Part shown: piece by piece, positions 1 through 10,405 of the stretch | Layout of the letters: each line of letters begins with the position of its first letter | Position numbering within the stretch: the stretch's first letter is position 1 | Source of the DNA: Oasisia sp. SBJ-2009 | Lineage: Eukaryota; Annelida; Polychaeta; Sabellida; Siboglinidae | Length of the DNA: 64,000 bases | Reading direction: 5' to 3' | Assembly: GCA_964017155.1 (NCBI GenBank) | Contig: OZ024865.1 | Span: 20,933,402 to 20,997,401 of the forward strand | Made by a program: the position numbers and the translations under genes | Notes under the pieces: model-generated | Database searches by the model: none | Seen by the model: the letters and a program-made list of their open reading frames with translations, nothing else | What the model was told of the DNA's origin: nothing

Positions 1-697
1 CTCCAAGGAAAGCGACATCAAACTCAGCATTTTTTACAACAGCGTCAACCATTTTCACTGATCGACACATTGTACTAAAATGTCCCAACTTTTTGCACTT
101 GAAACAGGCTGTGTCACATGCTGGACACATCACTTTCTGGTGAGCTGGCAATTTACCACAATGGTCACACTTCCTCATTACGACTGACTTACTACTTTGA
201 ACCTTCGTCCATGTTTTTGGCTTCCTTTGGCTGTGCTTGTTAGGCTTTCTTGAGCCTTGCACTACATCAACATTGCTACTGCCCTGTGTAGCAAAGTTGC
301 TTATCAAACGTGACTGTTCTTTGTCACTGTCTTATCTTGATGAGCTATGTCAATAGCTTTTCTTACTCTCAAAGTGCCATCCATTTGCACTTCAGTGATA
401 ACAATGTATCAAAGATCCCAACGACAGTGCGATTTTAAATAATTTGTTCCTTCAGGGCACTATATTCGCAAAGTTCAACCAATCAGTACAGCAAGGTGAT
501 CAACTTTCTACACTTTCACCTTCCTCCTGTGAATGTCTATTGAATTTAGCACGTTCAAAAATAGCATTGTGCCTAACTACAAAGTGTCCATCAAACTTGT
601 TTTAACCACATAATAATCCAGTTTCTGGTTGTCTGCCAACCTGAAACCTGTCATCTGCCTTGTCCCTCCATTGCATAAATTAATGCATTTATTAATT
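1..697 (-). pseudogene. Ty3/gypsy gag remnant with zinc knuckles, open to the left
   Basis: Reading the minus strand, the capsid-like segment ends near 460-600 (FDGHFVVRHNAIFERAKF, then CEYSALKEQ). A basic linker follows at 180-300, and two Cys/His knuckles lie at 85-180: a CX2C...CX2C block and CFKCKKLGHFSTMC, a CX2CX4HX4C retroviral-type knuckle. The frame then runs on past position 1, so the protease and pol would lie outside the window. At least two frameshifts (near 330 and 390) and one stop (near 435) break it. Gag of this type packages retrotransposon RNA in cytoplasmic particles. Its sequence differs clearly from the gag at 1773, so it is a different gypsy lineage. Family assignment rests on motif recognition only. 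Confidence 0.75.
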
Positions 698-703
698 TTA
701 TTT

Positions 704-861
704 TGTCTCATAATACGACAACGTATATGTGTATGACGAACGTTTAATAGGATAGAGAAAACACTAGCGGCTACATTGCTACTGGCTGTGCCGGAAGAAA
801 CTAACATGTGCTCTCTCGGGAGCAGTTATTAATTCAAGCATAGATAATGTCAGGGGATACA
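704..861 (-). repeat. 3' LTR of the small gypsy element
   Basis: 158 bp, TG...CA when read on the minus strand. It differs from the 5' LTR (2339-2496) at about five positions by eye, roughly 97 percent identity, which suggests a fairly recent insertion. Confidence 0.85.
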
Positions 862-1106
862 TGCGACATGTCTCTCCTGATAATGTTCTGCCGAATAGTA
901 ATATCCTTGGTGACGTTTCAGTGTCCGTGCAATTATCGCTAAGTCACTTATTCTTGATTAATGTTTCTTAGATAGAACAAACCTGATTAGCTGCGATAGA
1001 CTACACTAAATAGACTACTCGAAACGAATACAGGGGTGGACTACTCTGTTATCGTAGTAGTGACTCGAGGATTATTCTGCCTCAGTGAGTGAGTTCACTA
1101 CTGTTG

Positions 1107-1690
1107 CTATTTCTCGCTAAATCGAGCTGGTCTCACGACAGTTCTTCCGCTCCTTGTTACGTAAGGGTCTGCTGCCGCTCCAGCTGGTGGTATTAGTTGT
1201 CTGACAGGTGTGTCCGTCGGAATCGTGGCTGTGACTGGCTCGAAATCGTCGTTGATGGGTGTTGGTATGTCACATACCGGAAGTTGCTTGGACACCGCGT
1301 TTGGGACGAGTTGTAGATGTCGTCTGTTCCTTCGGATCGTGCCTTGTGACGTCTGCACGAGGTAAGATCGTGGTTCCATGCATTGTTTCACCAGGACTCC
1401 ATGTCTCATCCATTGTTTGTTATCATCGCGTTTGATGAGGACCTGGTCTCCCGGTTATAGTTCAGGTAGACGTGCTCCATGACGCCGATCGTAGTAGACA
1501 TGATAATGTGCTTTTGCACGATTGTTATTTTGCTGTACTTCCTTTTTGGTGGGCCACTGGGCAAGAAGATTTTTCTCCAGTGTTGGGATCCGCATTTAGA
1601 TCTGGCATCCCATCATCAATTGACAAGGGCTTGTCTGTGTTGGGTGTTTCCGCCTTCCTCTGTAAAGCGTTTGTCTATGCGCTGTAGACT
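1107..1690 (-). pseudogene. C-terminal end of gypsy pol (integrase tail)
   Basis: The minus-strand frame reads through an HYHVYYDRRHGARLPEL block, a stop, then PGDQVLIKRDD and a tail ending in PRSYLVQT...RRNRRHL. This is the chromodomain-less C-terminal tail found downstream of the integrase core in gypsy elements. Two in-frame stops (near 1461 and 1595) show it is dead. Only the distal end of pol survives, next to the 3' LTR as expected. Confidence 0.7.
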
Positions 1691-1772
1691 GCTTGACTTC
1701 CTGAAGCTGTTTTATGTCTCTGTGCAACTGATCACTAACCTGGCTTTTAAAGAACTCAGATTGCCTGGCCAT

Positions 1773-2260
1773 CTATATGGCTATGTCGAGGCTTAATTCT
1801 AGCTTCATTTGAAGTCTCTGTCTTAGCTCTTTGTCGGATAAGCCTATCACGATTCTGTCTCGAATCTGTTTGTCTTTGACATTACTGTCAAAGTTGTAGT
1901 GTTCAGCTAATTCGTACAGATTTTGTATGAATGCTTCTACCTCTTCGCCTGGGGTTTGGACCCGCTGATAGAATTTGGCGCGTTCGTGTATGACATTGCG
2001 CGTCGGGATAAAGTATGCTTCAAACTTCCGAAGTGCTGTGTCATAATCATTAGCGTCTTCGGGATTTGTTCCTGACATTGCGAATGTCATTGATTTGTAA
2101 ATGTGTTCAGCTTCGTTCCCCCTGGCATAGATCACTTACTTGTACCTCGCTGTCGTCTTTATTTAGCTTCATCACTAAACAGTAACATGAGAACAGGTTA
2201 CGCCATTCCAACCATTCTTTTGGCTTGTCGAACTGGAAGTTGGTCGATGGGTTGACTTTG
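1773..2260 (-). pseudogene. Gypsy gag (capsid region)
   Basis: The open part is 1773-2135 on the minus strand. It contains YDTALRKFEAYFIPTRNVIH, then ERAKFYQRVQTPGEEVEAF and KQIRDRIVIGL, the capsid signature of gypsy gag proteins. Upstream in another frame (2136-2260) WRNLFSCYCLVMKLNKDD continues the same domain, so one frameshift lies near 2130. No zinc knuckle follows, because the element is deleted from about 1770 onward. Confidence 0.75.
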
Positions 2261-2322
2261 ACATTTTATGCTTTTCCGTTGTTTTCTTCTTTCAGTCAAT
2301 GTTTCTTCGTGATAAACCTCGA

Positions 2323-2338
2323 TCTCACTTCGACACCA
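2323..2338 (-). other. Primer binding site of the small gypsy element
   Basis: The minus strand reads TGGTGTCGAAGTGAGA directly after the LTR end (CA). TGG pairs with the CCA end of a tRNA. The tRNA identity was not determined. Confidence 0.6.
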
Positions 2339-2496
2339 TGTCTCATAATACGACAACGTATATGTGTATAACGAACGTTTAATAGGATAGAGAAAACAAT
2401 AGCGGCTACATTGCTACTGGCTGCGCGGGAAGACACTAACATGTGCTCTCTCGGGAGCAGTTATTAATTCAAGCATAGATAATGTCAGGGGATACA
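2339..2496 (-). repeat. 5' LTR of the small gypsy element
   Basis: 158 bp, near-identical partner of 704-861. It is upstream of gag on the minus strand, so it would carry the promoter. Confidence 0.85.
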
Positions 2497-3589
2497 TTAT
2501 ACGTCACATATGACAGTTACTCTGCTTTTTATCCAATGCAGATGCGTACTGGAACTTTTAATTCTTCAAATCCATTTCGGCCATTCATCAGGTGTTACAG
2601 TTTCACTTTTATAGCAATTACCAACCCATATATTACATTTATATGACATGACATTTCTGAGGGAGGAGAAGTACAAAGATTAAAACATGACATTTCTGAG
2701 GGAGGAGTAGTACAAAGATTAAATCATGGGATAACTTAGTATGTGCTAACATGACCATACATCATTTGAACATAGGCAGATATCAATGACTATTTCCAGC
2801 TCTGTTAGTAACTTTCTTAACAATGACAGACCATGTCCACTTTCATGACTCACAACGAAAAGATTCTGTGTACCAATGGCTGGTGGGTCATTTAAACGTG
2901 GTATTTTAAAATAAAAATTAATGTAAACTGACACATGATGTGACTCCCCCAGACTTGCTCCGTGCACTGCCCACTCAGTGAGAGGGACCTGGGCTGACAG
3001 CAACTGGCAGCATATGGCGGACCGAGTGTGAGAATACCCTGTGGAGATGTTGAAGCGTCAACAAAGCTGACGGGGAAGACAGACTACACTTCCCAGTGAC
3101 ACCAGTTGCACAGAGGCCACCCAACTACCACATGCCACATGGCAGGATCACAGACCATCCTGCTGTCAACAGTGACTGGTAGGTACACATGAACACTCCA
3201 TATTACCATGTTGATTTTGTGTTAAACATTTTGTGTTACGTTGGGTTGGAATCTCGATAAGTCAAAGAACTTCCTTGTCCACCTGCCATCTACAGTTAAT
3301 TCTCTAGGTGGCAATTATACTGTTGTATTAGCAATTGACTTCAGACAGCAAGGTAAACATGATATTAATTCGTGAATCTTGTAAAAAGTGTTGCTTTTCA
3401 CTCTACAACCAAATGTACATGTGCGACAAAATGAGTCACATCCCTGAATGGGGCAACGCCTATAGACAGAACGACAACCCAATCATAGAGCACTCACTGG
3501 CCACCAGATGGCACCACTGACTGCACTCTGCCAGGAGGCAGAACAGTAATCTACATGTTTACACCATGACGGACAACATTGTGGGCACA
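2497..3589. other. No recognisable gene
   Basis: I see no convincing coding region or known repeat apart from a 39-bp direct duplication at 2646-2723. A minus-strand ORF of 85 codons at 2746-3003 has no motif I recognise. Confidence 0.5.
2646..2723. repeat. 39-bp unit repeated twice in tandem
   Basis: ACATGACATTTCTGAGGG begins at 2646 and again at 2685. The two units differ at about one base. Confidence 0.85.
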
Positions 3590-4283
3590 CACAAGGGGAG
3601 GCAACTCTAGATTGAGATCTGTATTGTCCCAGTTTGCAGTTTTATAATTGTACACTATGTGTGGAGGTGTAGTTTTTTCATTGGGTTCATGTTGATTTGG
3701 AAGAGGACTGCTTCGTGATCACTCATGCATGACACTGTGTTTACATTAGAAATAAGGGCGGGGTTTGATGTGAGTACAAGATCAAGAATATTGCCAGAGT
3801 CTAATCGGGTGGGTTCATTTACCATGTTGGTTAGGCCATATTCACTGACTATTTCAAGTAATTTATTGTGTGTTGTTGCTGTGTGTAACTGTTGGTTTGT
3901 TGTGCAAAGGTTTTCCCAGTTGATGTCCGGTAGGTTTAAGTCGCCAGCGATTATGATTGATGGTGGAAGCTTGCAAGAACGGTAGAGGATGGCCAGGGAT
4001 TCATGTAGGGCTTCCAGTGATGCTGTATGATCATTTGGGGGTCTGTAGTATGATGCCAAGTAGACAGCTTTGTTGCGAAAGAAGTGCACTTTAGGTCAGA
4101 ATATTTCACATGTTGTGTTCAATTTGTCTTGGAAGTCTGCAATTTCTCTGTGCTATTAAGTCTCCACCTCCATGAGTGTTTCGGTCTTTCCTAATTGCTT
4201 CGTAGTGTGTAGGGAGGAAGGAGTAGGTGGGGATGCTTGAGGCAAGTTTAGTTTCCACTAAGAAAGTGGCAATCAGGAAACTG
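3590..4283 (-). pseudogene. Non-LTR retrotransposon endonuclease (APE/EEP domain)
   Basis: Minus-strand frames encode an exonuclease-endonuclease-phosphatase domain: THYEAIRKDRNTHGGG (4160-4210), YLASYYRPPN and SIIIAGDLNLPDINW (3905-3965), and the terminal SDHEAVLF (about 3690). GDLNLP and SDHE are the catalytic GDFN and SDH motifs of APE-type LINE endonucleases, which nick target DNA. A frameshift and stops near 4100 break it. The right end abuts the TTAA of piggyBac 1, so that transposon probably landed in this LINE. No RT follows directly. Confidence 0.8.
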
Positions 4284-4287
4284 TTAA
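4284..4287. other. TTAA target site, left side of piggyBac 1
   Basis: TTAA directly precedes the terminal CCCTTTAGACCCC; the partner is at 7306-7309. Confidence 0.85.
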
Positions 4288-4300
4288 CCCTTTAGACCCC
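4288..4300 (+). repeat. piggyBac 1 terminal inverted repeat, left
   Basis: CCCTTTAGACCCC, directly after TTAA. Confidence 0.85.
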
Positions 4301-4738
4301 GCACATTCAATAAACAAAGTTCATATTTCCCCACCAGTTCCTGCAAAATTTTGTGAAATAGGGGTGCGCTCCGTTTTTTGGCCATAACTTTTTACAACTT
4401 CATTTCTTACAATTGCAAGTTATATTTATTTTAAAGTAAATTGAATTATCTTTCAGATGAGACCAACTGTGATCTTGTACGAAATAATTATGTTGACCAA
4501 CTTTGGCTATGAATGTACCGAAAACAATTCATACATGTAAATATTGTAGCAGATGACACAAATTATGTGATATAATGATGTTTATGTGTTATCATTACTG
4601 TATCATGAATAAACAAATACTTTGTTGATAAACAGAAAGAATATTTATTGAAAAACAAATAGTATTGAACGTTTCAGTAGGATAGTGTTCGCTACTGCAC
4701 TTGGTACTGGTATCGCACTACCAGCCATCACTGAGTCA

Positions 4739-7058
4739 TCACTCGGCATGGAACTGCCTGAAGCATTCTCCTACTTTACACAAGTACGTCTTGCACTTCA
4801 AGCAGCCAAAGCTCGTCTCCACGAATCGACCACCACTCGTCTTTCTCTTCTGACGGGCACACATGTGACATGCCCGTTTCCGACCGCAAAATCGCACAAG
4901 AGGGTGATTTTCGATGGCATCTGACACTGTGTACGCTGCTTGCAGCTTCTCCACAGCAGGCGGAGCTCGGATCGCTCGGCCACCTTTGAAGTTATCCATG
5001 AAGCTGTGCACCAACTTCAGCTTGAAGGCCTTCAGGGCGAACTTCCTCTTGTTTCGGGGCAGTGGTTGGTTGGCCAGTCTCCACAGGATGAAGGCGTTGA
5101 TCACACCAATGTTAAAAATACCCCAAAACAGGTATTTCCACCACCTGCATCCTGATCGCCCGACATCGTAGTATGACCGGAACTGGTCGAGCCGATCCAC
5201 TCCTCCCATCATCTGGTTGTAGTCCCGGACGCACGTCGGTGTAGACAGGACTACCTGCTGACGATTCCGTCGCACTTGAACGTTTTCGTCATCACCAGCG
5301 TTGTTGGAGGCGATCATGCAGACGTCGCGTTTGTCATGCCACTTGCAGACCATGACACTGCTGTCTTCCCTCGTCCACTTCACCGACTGTCCTTGCGGAA
5401 CGTAGGCAAGCGCCAACGTCTTCGGGAACTCCTTCCTCGTCGAGCGAGTTGTCCCACACATGTTGGTGTCCGCCTGCAGCAGATCCTCAGCGAGATGCAC
5501 GGACGTAAAGTAGTTGTCCGCGTAGACGTGATGGTGACGCAGCAAGTACTTCGTCATGAGCTTCATCACAACCTTGTAGCCAAGGTCCAGGTTCACGTCG
5601 CCATTGCCAGCTGCACCAGTGTAGACGATGAACGCCACACAGTAGCCCGTGCCGGAATCACACAGGCACCACAGCTTAATTCCCCACTTGATCGGTTTCT
5701 TCGGCAGATACTGTTTCCACGACAAGTGGCCATCGTAGTGGATCATGGCCTCGTCAACAGACAGATTCTTTGACGGGCCAAACAAGCGTCCAAAGTTTCT
5801 CTCGCACAGGGTGATCATGGGGCGTACCTTTGCCAGCTTGTCTTGGGGATCTTCATCGGTGGCGATCGAGTTATGCATGTACTGGCTTAGTTTCTCGTAC
5901 CGCTTCCTCGGCATCGTCTTCGAGATGAAGGGGTCATTCAGCGCGGGATCAGTGGACCAATAGTCCTTGTACTCCGGCAGTACCTTGATGCCCATCTGGA
6001 TGTTGATACCGACAAATGCCTTCATCTCGTCGGCAGTTGTCGCATGCCAGTTGCCATCCGAAGTGTCATACACACCGTGTGGTGCATCTTGCGGTGGTGG
6101 TGACTTGACGGTGGCATTGATGTTCGTCGACTCTGCCAACTCAGCGAAGAACTCGTCGCCAAACGTCTGGTTGAAGAAGACAGCTGCACCACTGTTTGGT
6201 GCAAGTCTGGCAGTTGGTCCTGTTGGCTCCCTCAAATCGTGGATTCTTGGCGGAGGTGCATCTTCCGTTCGCACCCAGCCTGGTTCCAACACAAGCGGTG
6301 CATTGCCTGCACGCCCCCTACCACGTCCACGCCCCCTGCCACGTCCACGCCCCCTGCCACGTCCACGTCCCCTGCCTTGACTGCGTCCTCTGCCACTAGT
6401 GGATGCAATCGGAGCATCACCAGCACCGTCAACCTCCATCTCAGAGTCAGAATCTGACGAGTCTCGTCTTTCTGGCACGTAGTCATCACCTGAGTCAGCT
6501 GCTTCACCACCACTGGAGGGCTGCAAGTGAAAGACACAATAGCTGTAATAATAATCAATATTATAAATGACCATATCGTGTCCACAGCTGTAAATAAAAA
6601 CAAATAAGATATAGATCAACAATAATTCGGTCATAATAATCATGAGCACACTTCTTTACGACATGCCTCAATCTCATGCATTCACCCACCGACATTGTCA
6701 CGTCAACTGACCAGTCCACGACAATAAAACAAGCATCATGTTTCCTTCAAATTATAATACCTTTTATTCCTTCATTGTAAATACAATTATTATTAGATGA
6801 TAATAAAACAGAACACAGTTTGGTCAGTGTCATCAAAACATACACTAACATGACTAAGCTTGTGCCCATTGTCCCGATACATGACACGATAACATCGCTG
6901 ATTTTCACTAATTTTCGCCCACGACTGCAAAGACAAAGGAAAATTCTTACCTACACATCTAAGTCCGATTCATATTGATCTAACTCGCTTCCTCCGACAC
7001 TTTCTTCCTCCAACATTGCTGACACCTGTTCAGCTGTCAAACCTCTCCTAGACGCCAT
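4739..7058 (-). CDS. piggyBac transposase (two exons; PGBD4-like)
   Basis: Exon 2 runs from 6520 down to 4739; an acceptor TTCACTTGCAG precedes it. Exon 1 starts with ATG at 7058 (MASRRGLTAEQVSAMLEEES) and gives an acidic N-terminus. The protein has an acidic stretch, a GRGRGR-rich run (6305-6375), and the DDE_Tnp_1_7 catalytic fold. Catalytic Asp are seen in NLSVDEAM, VYADNYFTS and GGVDRLDQ. A Cys-rich C-terminal finger ends in CLKCKTYLCKVGECF. The family cuts and pastes DNA at TTAA in the nucleus. Exon 2 has no stop or frameshift. Oddity: with the best donor (GTAAG at 6950) exon 1 would end in TAG. A weaker donor GTGTAG six bases upstream (exon end 6957) joins in phase 0 without a stop. Either the element uses that donor or it carries a single nonsense change. 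An unspliced start inside the intron (6649) is also open but unlikely. Confidence 0.9.
6305..6375 (-). repeat. Gly-Arg repeat coding tract in piggyBac 1
   Basis: A short tandem of CCACGTCCACGCCCCCTG-like units encodes RGRGRG repeats in the transposase N-terminus. The same kind of GRGRG tract is present in piggyBac 2 (13540-13620). It could bind nucleic acid, which is inference. Confidence 0.8.
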
Positions 7059-7229
7059 TTTTAAATGACCACAAATCGTCTAACTAAACACTTTCAATCG
7101 CCGTTTTCTCAAAAACTTTCAATGCAAACACATGCCAAAAACACCCACAATGCATTGCTAATATCCTAGCGGATAAAGCCAGATATAATTCAAAACAATC
7201 CATGAGGTGCCGCCACTTCTATGTTGGTT

Positions 7230-7302
7230 TTAATTAGGCGGGCGGCTACGGCCGACTTTGGGAGAAACAGCCCGGGCGACCTCGGCCGACTTGGGGTCTA
7301 AA
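7230..7302. promoter_or_regulatory. Subterminal GGCCGAC motifs of piggyBac 1
   Basis: Read inward from the right end, AAGTCGGCCGAGG and AAAGTCGGCCGTAG occur about 40 bp apart. The same core GTCGGCCG recurs at the right end of piggyBac 2 (20759-20780). This looks like a transposase binding site; the inference rests on position and repetition only. Confidence 0.45.
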
Positions 7303-7305
7303 GAG
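7293..7305 (-). repeat. piggyBac 1 terminal inverted repeat, right
   Basis: Complement of the left repeat with one mismatch; the TTAA follows at 7306-7309. Confidence 0.85.
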
Positions 7306-7309
7306 TTAA

Positions 7310-7609
7310 TTAAAAATCACATAATAATTCCGTAATATAAGCACGAATCAATATAATTATAATGAACAACTATGTATGCCGAGGTTGACATAAGCTGAGA
7401 TCACCCGAGTTGTTGCGGGGCCGGGTCTACAACCACGTCCGCGCACTGGGTATAAGTTCGAACTTTGCGCTTTTTGCACACGGTTCCATGGTCGCTTCAG
7501 ACGTATGCTGGCAGAAACACCAACACTGAACCAACATTTATTACGTTAAATACCTGATACTATTATAAGTATTTGTGCTTATACCAACATTTACTTCAGA
7601 TTGTTATTA
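7310..7609. other. No recognisable feature
   Basis: AT-rich flank of piggyBac 1. I do not see a clear continuation of the LINE endonuclease reading frame here. Confidence 0.4.
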
Positions 7610-7840
7610 TTAAAATGCCTTCCTCTCCCTCGTCCACAGGATGCGTTCTGGGGTAGGCGAACATACCCCGACCAATGTCAAGATAAACTGGAAAAAGGCA
7701 CGCCGTTCAGCTGCTTGCCACTCAAAAAACAATCGTCTCCTTCTTCGCATGTTGTCCATGATACCTGTCATATCGGTGACGCTTTCCCTAGCTTGAGCAC
7801 AATGTCTCCTACGTGATGTTGACATTGTCAGTAAAGACAA
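7610..7840 (-). pseudogene. Possible PIF/Harbinger transposase N-terminal exon
   Basis: A 76-codon minus-strand ORF ends ...ERILWTRERKAF. Harbinger transposases often begin with an Arg-rich stretch followed by an R-x-W-x-R-x-R motif, which this resembles. Only this short exon-like piece is present, with no DDE domain nearby. The call is tentative. Confidence 0.3.
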
Positions 7841-7925
7841 GACAGAGAACTGCGAGACTGCACCGGTATCATCGGCCCTTTTACTACGCTGGCCTTGCGC
7901 ATGTCCATCATATCAACTTCCGCCT

Positions 7926-8036
7926 TAAAACGGTTTAGCTGTTGCACATGTGAACGCTCCCAATTTCCAAACATAAACCGGTTTAACTAAACCGGTTTAA
8001 CTAAATCGTTTTAAGTATGTACATGTGAACGCAGCT
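7926..8036. repeat. Terminal region of a DNA transposon abutting the Mutator-like fragment
   Basis: Two copies of ACATGTGAACGC (7945 and 8021) flank a repeat of AAACCGGTTTAACT. The right boundary is sharp. At 8036 the sequence switches exactly to TATGACTAA, which is also the reading at 22768 in the other Mutator-like copy. So this is the outer end of an insertion, perhaps the Harbinger-like element to its left. Confidence 0.45.
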
Positions 8037-8261
8037 TATGACTAACCCAATCAAGACCTTGATCACAAATCCGACGCCAAAGAGAGAATGAAATCCTCTA
8101 GTTTTCTATGAGCCATCATAACTTACGGCGAGCTGCAGGGGCCCGTTGCTCTCTCCATAGATCTCCTCGTGTTCACGACGTACGTTCTCATGAGCTTACA
8201 CCAGTGCATCGTATGTTATTCCGTACACCAGGTTCTGTTTCAGCCTGTCCGAGATGGAATT
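8036..8261 (-). pseudogene. Mutator-like transposase fragment (second copy)
   Basis: This 226-bp stretch is about 88-90 percent identical by eye to 22768-22991, which encodes the SYDGSWKTRGFHSLFGIGF core of a Mutator-like transposase. Here in-frame stops and indels break the reading frame. The right boundary (8261) is abrupt. Confidence 0.8.
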
Positions 8262-8516
8262 CCGTGCAACTTGAAACAAATAGGGAGTCACTATTGATTG
8301 ACTCCTAAGACAGGTATCTTGTCTAAGGTCTACTAAGCAAAAAGCTGTCATAACGTCTTTTGATCAAGTCAACCTAAATGTGTTTGTTATGACCTGTAGT
8401 AACTTGGTATCTTGACTGAGTTCATGGTGTTGTTTTCTTACATCTGTGCTGGCAAGTATCTCTTGTCTAATGGGTATTTGCACAAGTTGCATGTGTCACA
8501 GTGATTCTTTGTTGCA
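8262..8516. other. No recognisable feature
   Basis: No coding or repeat signal that I can support. Confidence 0.4.
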
Positions 8517-9065
8517 GCAATTGATCTGCCATATCATTGTGATGGAAAGGTGTCCATTTTAGATCATTCTTTCTCACACTTGGCTACAGCAGTGTCATGC
8601 CGGCGTATAGCATACAGTAGAACAGCGTTGTACAGTCGAACAGAGTCGTACAGTAGAACAGAGTCGTACAGCAGAACAGAGTCGTACAGCAGAACAGAGT
8701 CGTACAGCAGAACAGAGTCGTACAGCAGAACACAGTCGTACAGTAGAACACAGTCGTACAGTAGAACAGTCGTACATTAGAACAGCAGAGTCGTACAGTA
8801 GAACAGAGTCGTACAGTAGAACAGAGTCGTACAGTAGAACAGAGTCGTACAGCAACAGTTGAACTTTTCTGTAATTGATCTACCAGTTCACTGTGATAGA
8901 AAAGTTTCCCTTTTTTCGCACTTGTCTCCAGCAGTGTGGTGCCAGAGTTCAGCAAGCAGTAGAAAAAGTTGTACAGTAATAGTTGAACTGTTCTGCAGTT
9001 GATCAGTTGATCTACCAGTTCACTGTGACAGAAAGAGGTGTCCTTTTCAATCCAGTCTTGGTTTT
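8517..9065. repeat. Degenerate long-period repeat enclosing an 18-bp minisatellite
   Basis: An imperfect unit recurs near 8517, 8871 and 8998. It starts with a TTGATCTRCCA-like segment, then CACTGTGATAGAAA and a (T/C)CAGCAGTGT block. The first two copies flank the 18-bp array, which appears to have grown from the AGTAGAACAG end of one unit. Confidence 0.6.
8613..8856. repeat. 18-bp minisatellite (about 13 copies)
   Basis: Unit GTCGTACAGTAGAACAGA with T/C variants. The 18-bp length is a multiple of three, so several frames stay open (SYSRTE repeats on plus, LCSTVR on minus). I regard these ORFs as by-products. Confidence 0.9.
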
Positions 9066-9427
9066 AGTTTTATTCGTCAAAGATTGTCAAGAAATTGATT
9101 TATCACTGCAGCAATTATCTGTTTCTCCCAGAAAGCTTCTGAAGAGTTCTCTCAGTTTATGTGGATACCTTCAAGCAGGAGAGTAGGAACATCAGTGGAT
9201 ATTAAGAAACAGTTGTCATGTTTCATGGATAAGTGATTGTAATGTAGCATGTCATTTGGTATTGGAGGCTGTGCTCCAACCCTCTGCCCCACTACTTGAC
9301 CCTCCCCTTCTGCCCAAGTGCCATTCTCCCAGTCGGTAGATACCTCCTTTAAAGGTTGACCGTATCATCAGGGCTCTTTGTTTTCAAATTCGCACAGAGC
9401 CTTTCTACATGAATTATTCTTTTGCGC

Positions 9428-10405
9428 TTATAGTTTATCCATGAAAAGCCTGTACTTGTGAAAAATCATAATTTTGAAATATAACATCATTATATTAGAG
9501 AGCACCAGCTGTTTGCTCTCACCAGAGGAATCGCTTTCATCTGCAACTGTCAGCGAGTGGAATAATGAAGTCATGGCGTCTTCTTCACAGCAGATGGCTT
9601 CAAAGTCTGCCAGGATACATTGACCTTGTTCATGTGATTTGCAAATTGTTATTACTTTAAGTTCATTTGGGTCAAATAGTTCTTTGGTGGCATGTTTCAG
9701 GAATAGCAGTCCCAACCACAGAGTATCTGCGTGCTTGCTGCATCACCTGGTAGTTCATGATGTCCAAGACTTGTAAAATCTTCCATCGCAAACAGCATAG
9801 CCGCCGCATGTGTGCAGGCTTCGCCTTGACCCGCAGTACACGTACAGCTAAACCCAACTGGCTTCTCGGACAACTTGTCGAACAACACAATACACTGATA
9901 AGTGGTACCTGATGTGTCCCATGATGGGTTGCATTTGGCTCGTATAGCACATGATGAAGGTGATTCTCTCATGGGCAAAACTGCCATGCTATGGACATGT
10001 CCACTAGAATACAGGGAGTAACTCCGTAGCGTTTTATAGCATCGCAGATTTTGTGTGTAAGGTCCTTGTGAGGCTGGGTTCTTCACTTGCTTCCTTCTCT
10101 AGCAGGTCTTCAATGCACTGCAGTTTCTCCTCTTGCTGTGCTGTCTTTCTGTGTGTCAGTCGGTGCTTCAATCTCTGGAGGACACCGCCTCCAATGAAAT
10201 GGACAATGTCCTTGTTTTGTTCACTTAGCTGTGAGTGTGGCTGTTCTGTCTCTGGCTGTGCAGAAAGAGGGTAGTTGACATCCAGTAATTGTTCAACGCA
10301 TCTCAAACAAAGCCAAGCTGCAGAACGCACTGATTTTGACAGGTCCGTTACACGTGGTAACTGTCTGAGGTAGGCTGTCCGTAGGCATGGTGTTACTTGC
10401 CCCAT
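9428..10405 (-). pseudogene. SWIM-type zinc finger ORF remnant
   Basis: Minus-strand pieces at 10405-10034 and 10086-9697 read as one protein broken by a frameshift near 10060. The first piece has IVHFIGGGVLQRLKHR; the second carries GFSCTCTAGQGEACTHAAAM. The latter fits the SWIM zinc finger CxCx(n)CxH. Such SWIM proteins occur in metazoan transposons, often with a YqaJ nuclease domain, which I do not see here. The third ORF (9428-9715) is acidic and may be its tail. It could be part of the Mutator-like element to the right or an independent unit. Confidence 0.5.

Larger units (their letters stand above)
704..2496 (-). mobile_element. Small, internally deleted Ty3/gypsy LTR retrotransposon
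   Basis: Two 158-bp direct repeats (704-861 and 2339-2496) bound a 1.48-kb interior. Read on the minus strand each begins TGTATCCC and ends GAGACA, the expected TG...CA form. Immediately inside the right-hand repeat lies TGGTGTCGAAGTGAGA, a tRNA-type primer binding site; inside the left-hand repeat is a purine-rich stretch. The interior holds a gag piece (1773-2260) and only the last part of pol (1107-1690), so protease, RT, RNase H and the integrase core are gone. I see no matching target-site duplication outside the repeats. Confidence 0.85.
4288..7305 (-). mobile_element. piggyBac element 1, nearly complete (3,018 bp)
   Basis: The ends are 13-bp inverted repeats: CCCTTTAGACCCC at 4288-4300 and its near-complement GGGGTCTAAAGAG at 7293-7305 (one mismatch). 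TTAA lies at both flanks. TTAA duplication and a CCC-start repeat are diagnostic of piggyBac. The interior codes for a two-exon transposase on the minus strand with all three catalytic aspartates. The subterminal region at 7230-7302 has two copies of a CGGCCGACTT-type motif that may bind transposase. Confidence 0.93.

Noticed and set aside
5276..6457. Several plus-strand ORFs across piggyBac 1
   Set aside because: They are shadows of the minus-strand transposase, with no domain of their own.
7601..7816. Plus-strand ORF opposite the Harbinger-like exon
   Set aside because: Antisense shadow; the minus reading has the only recognisable motif, itself weak.
8550..8955. SYSRTE-repeat and LCSTVR-repeat proteins
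   Set aside because: Both strands are open over the 18-bp array only because the unit is a multiple of three.
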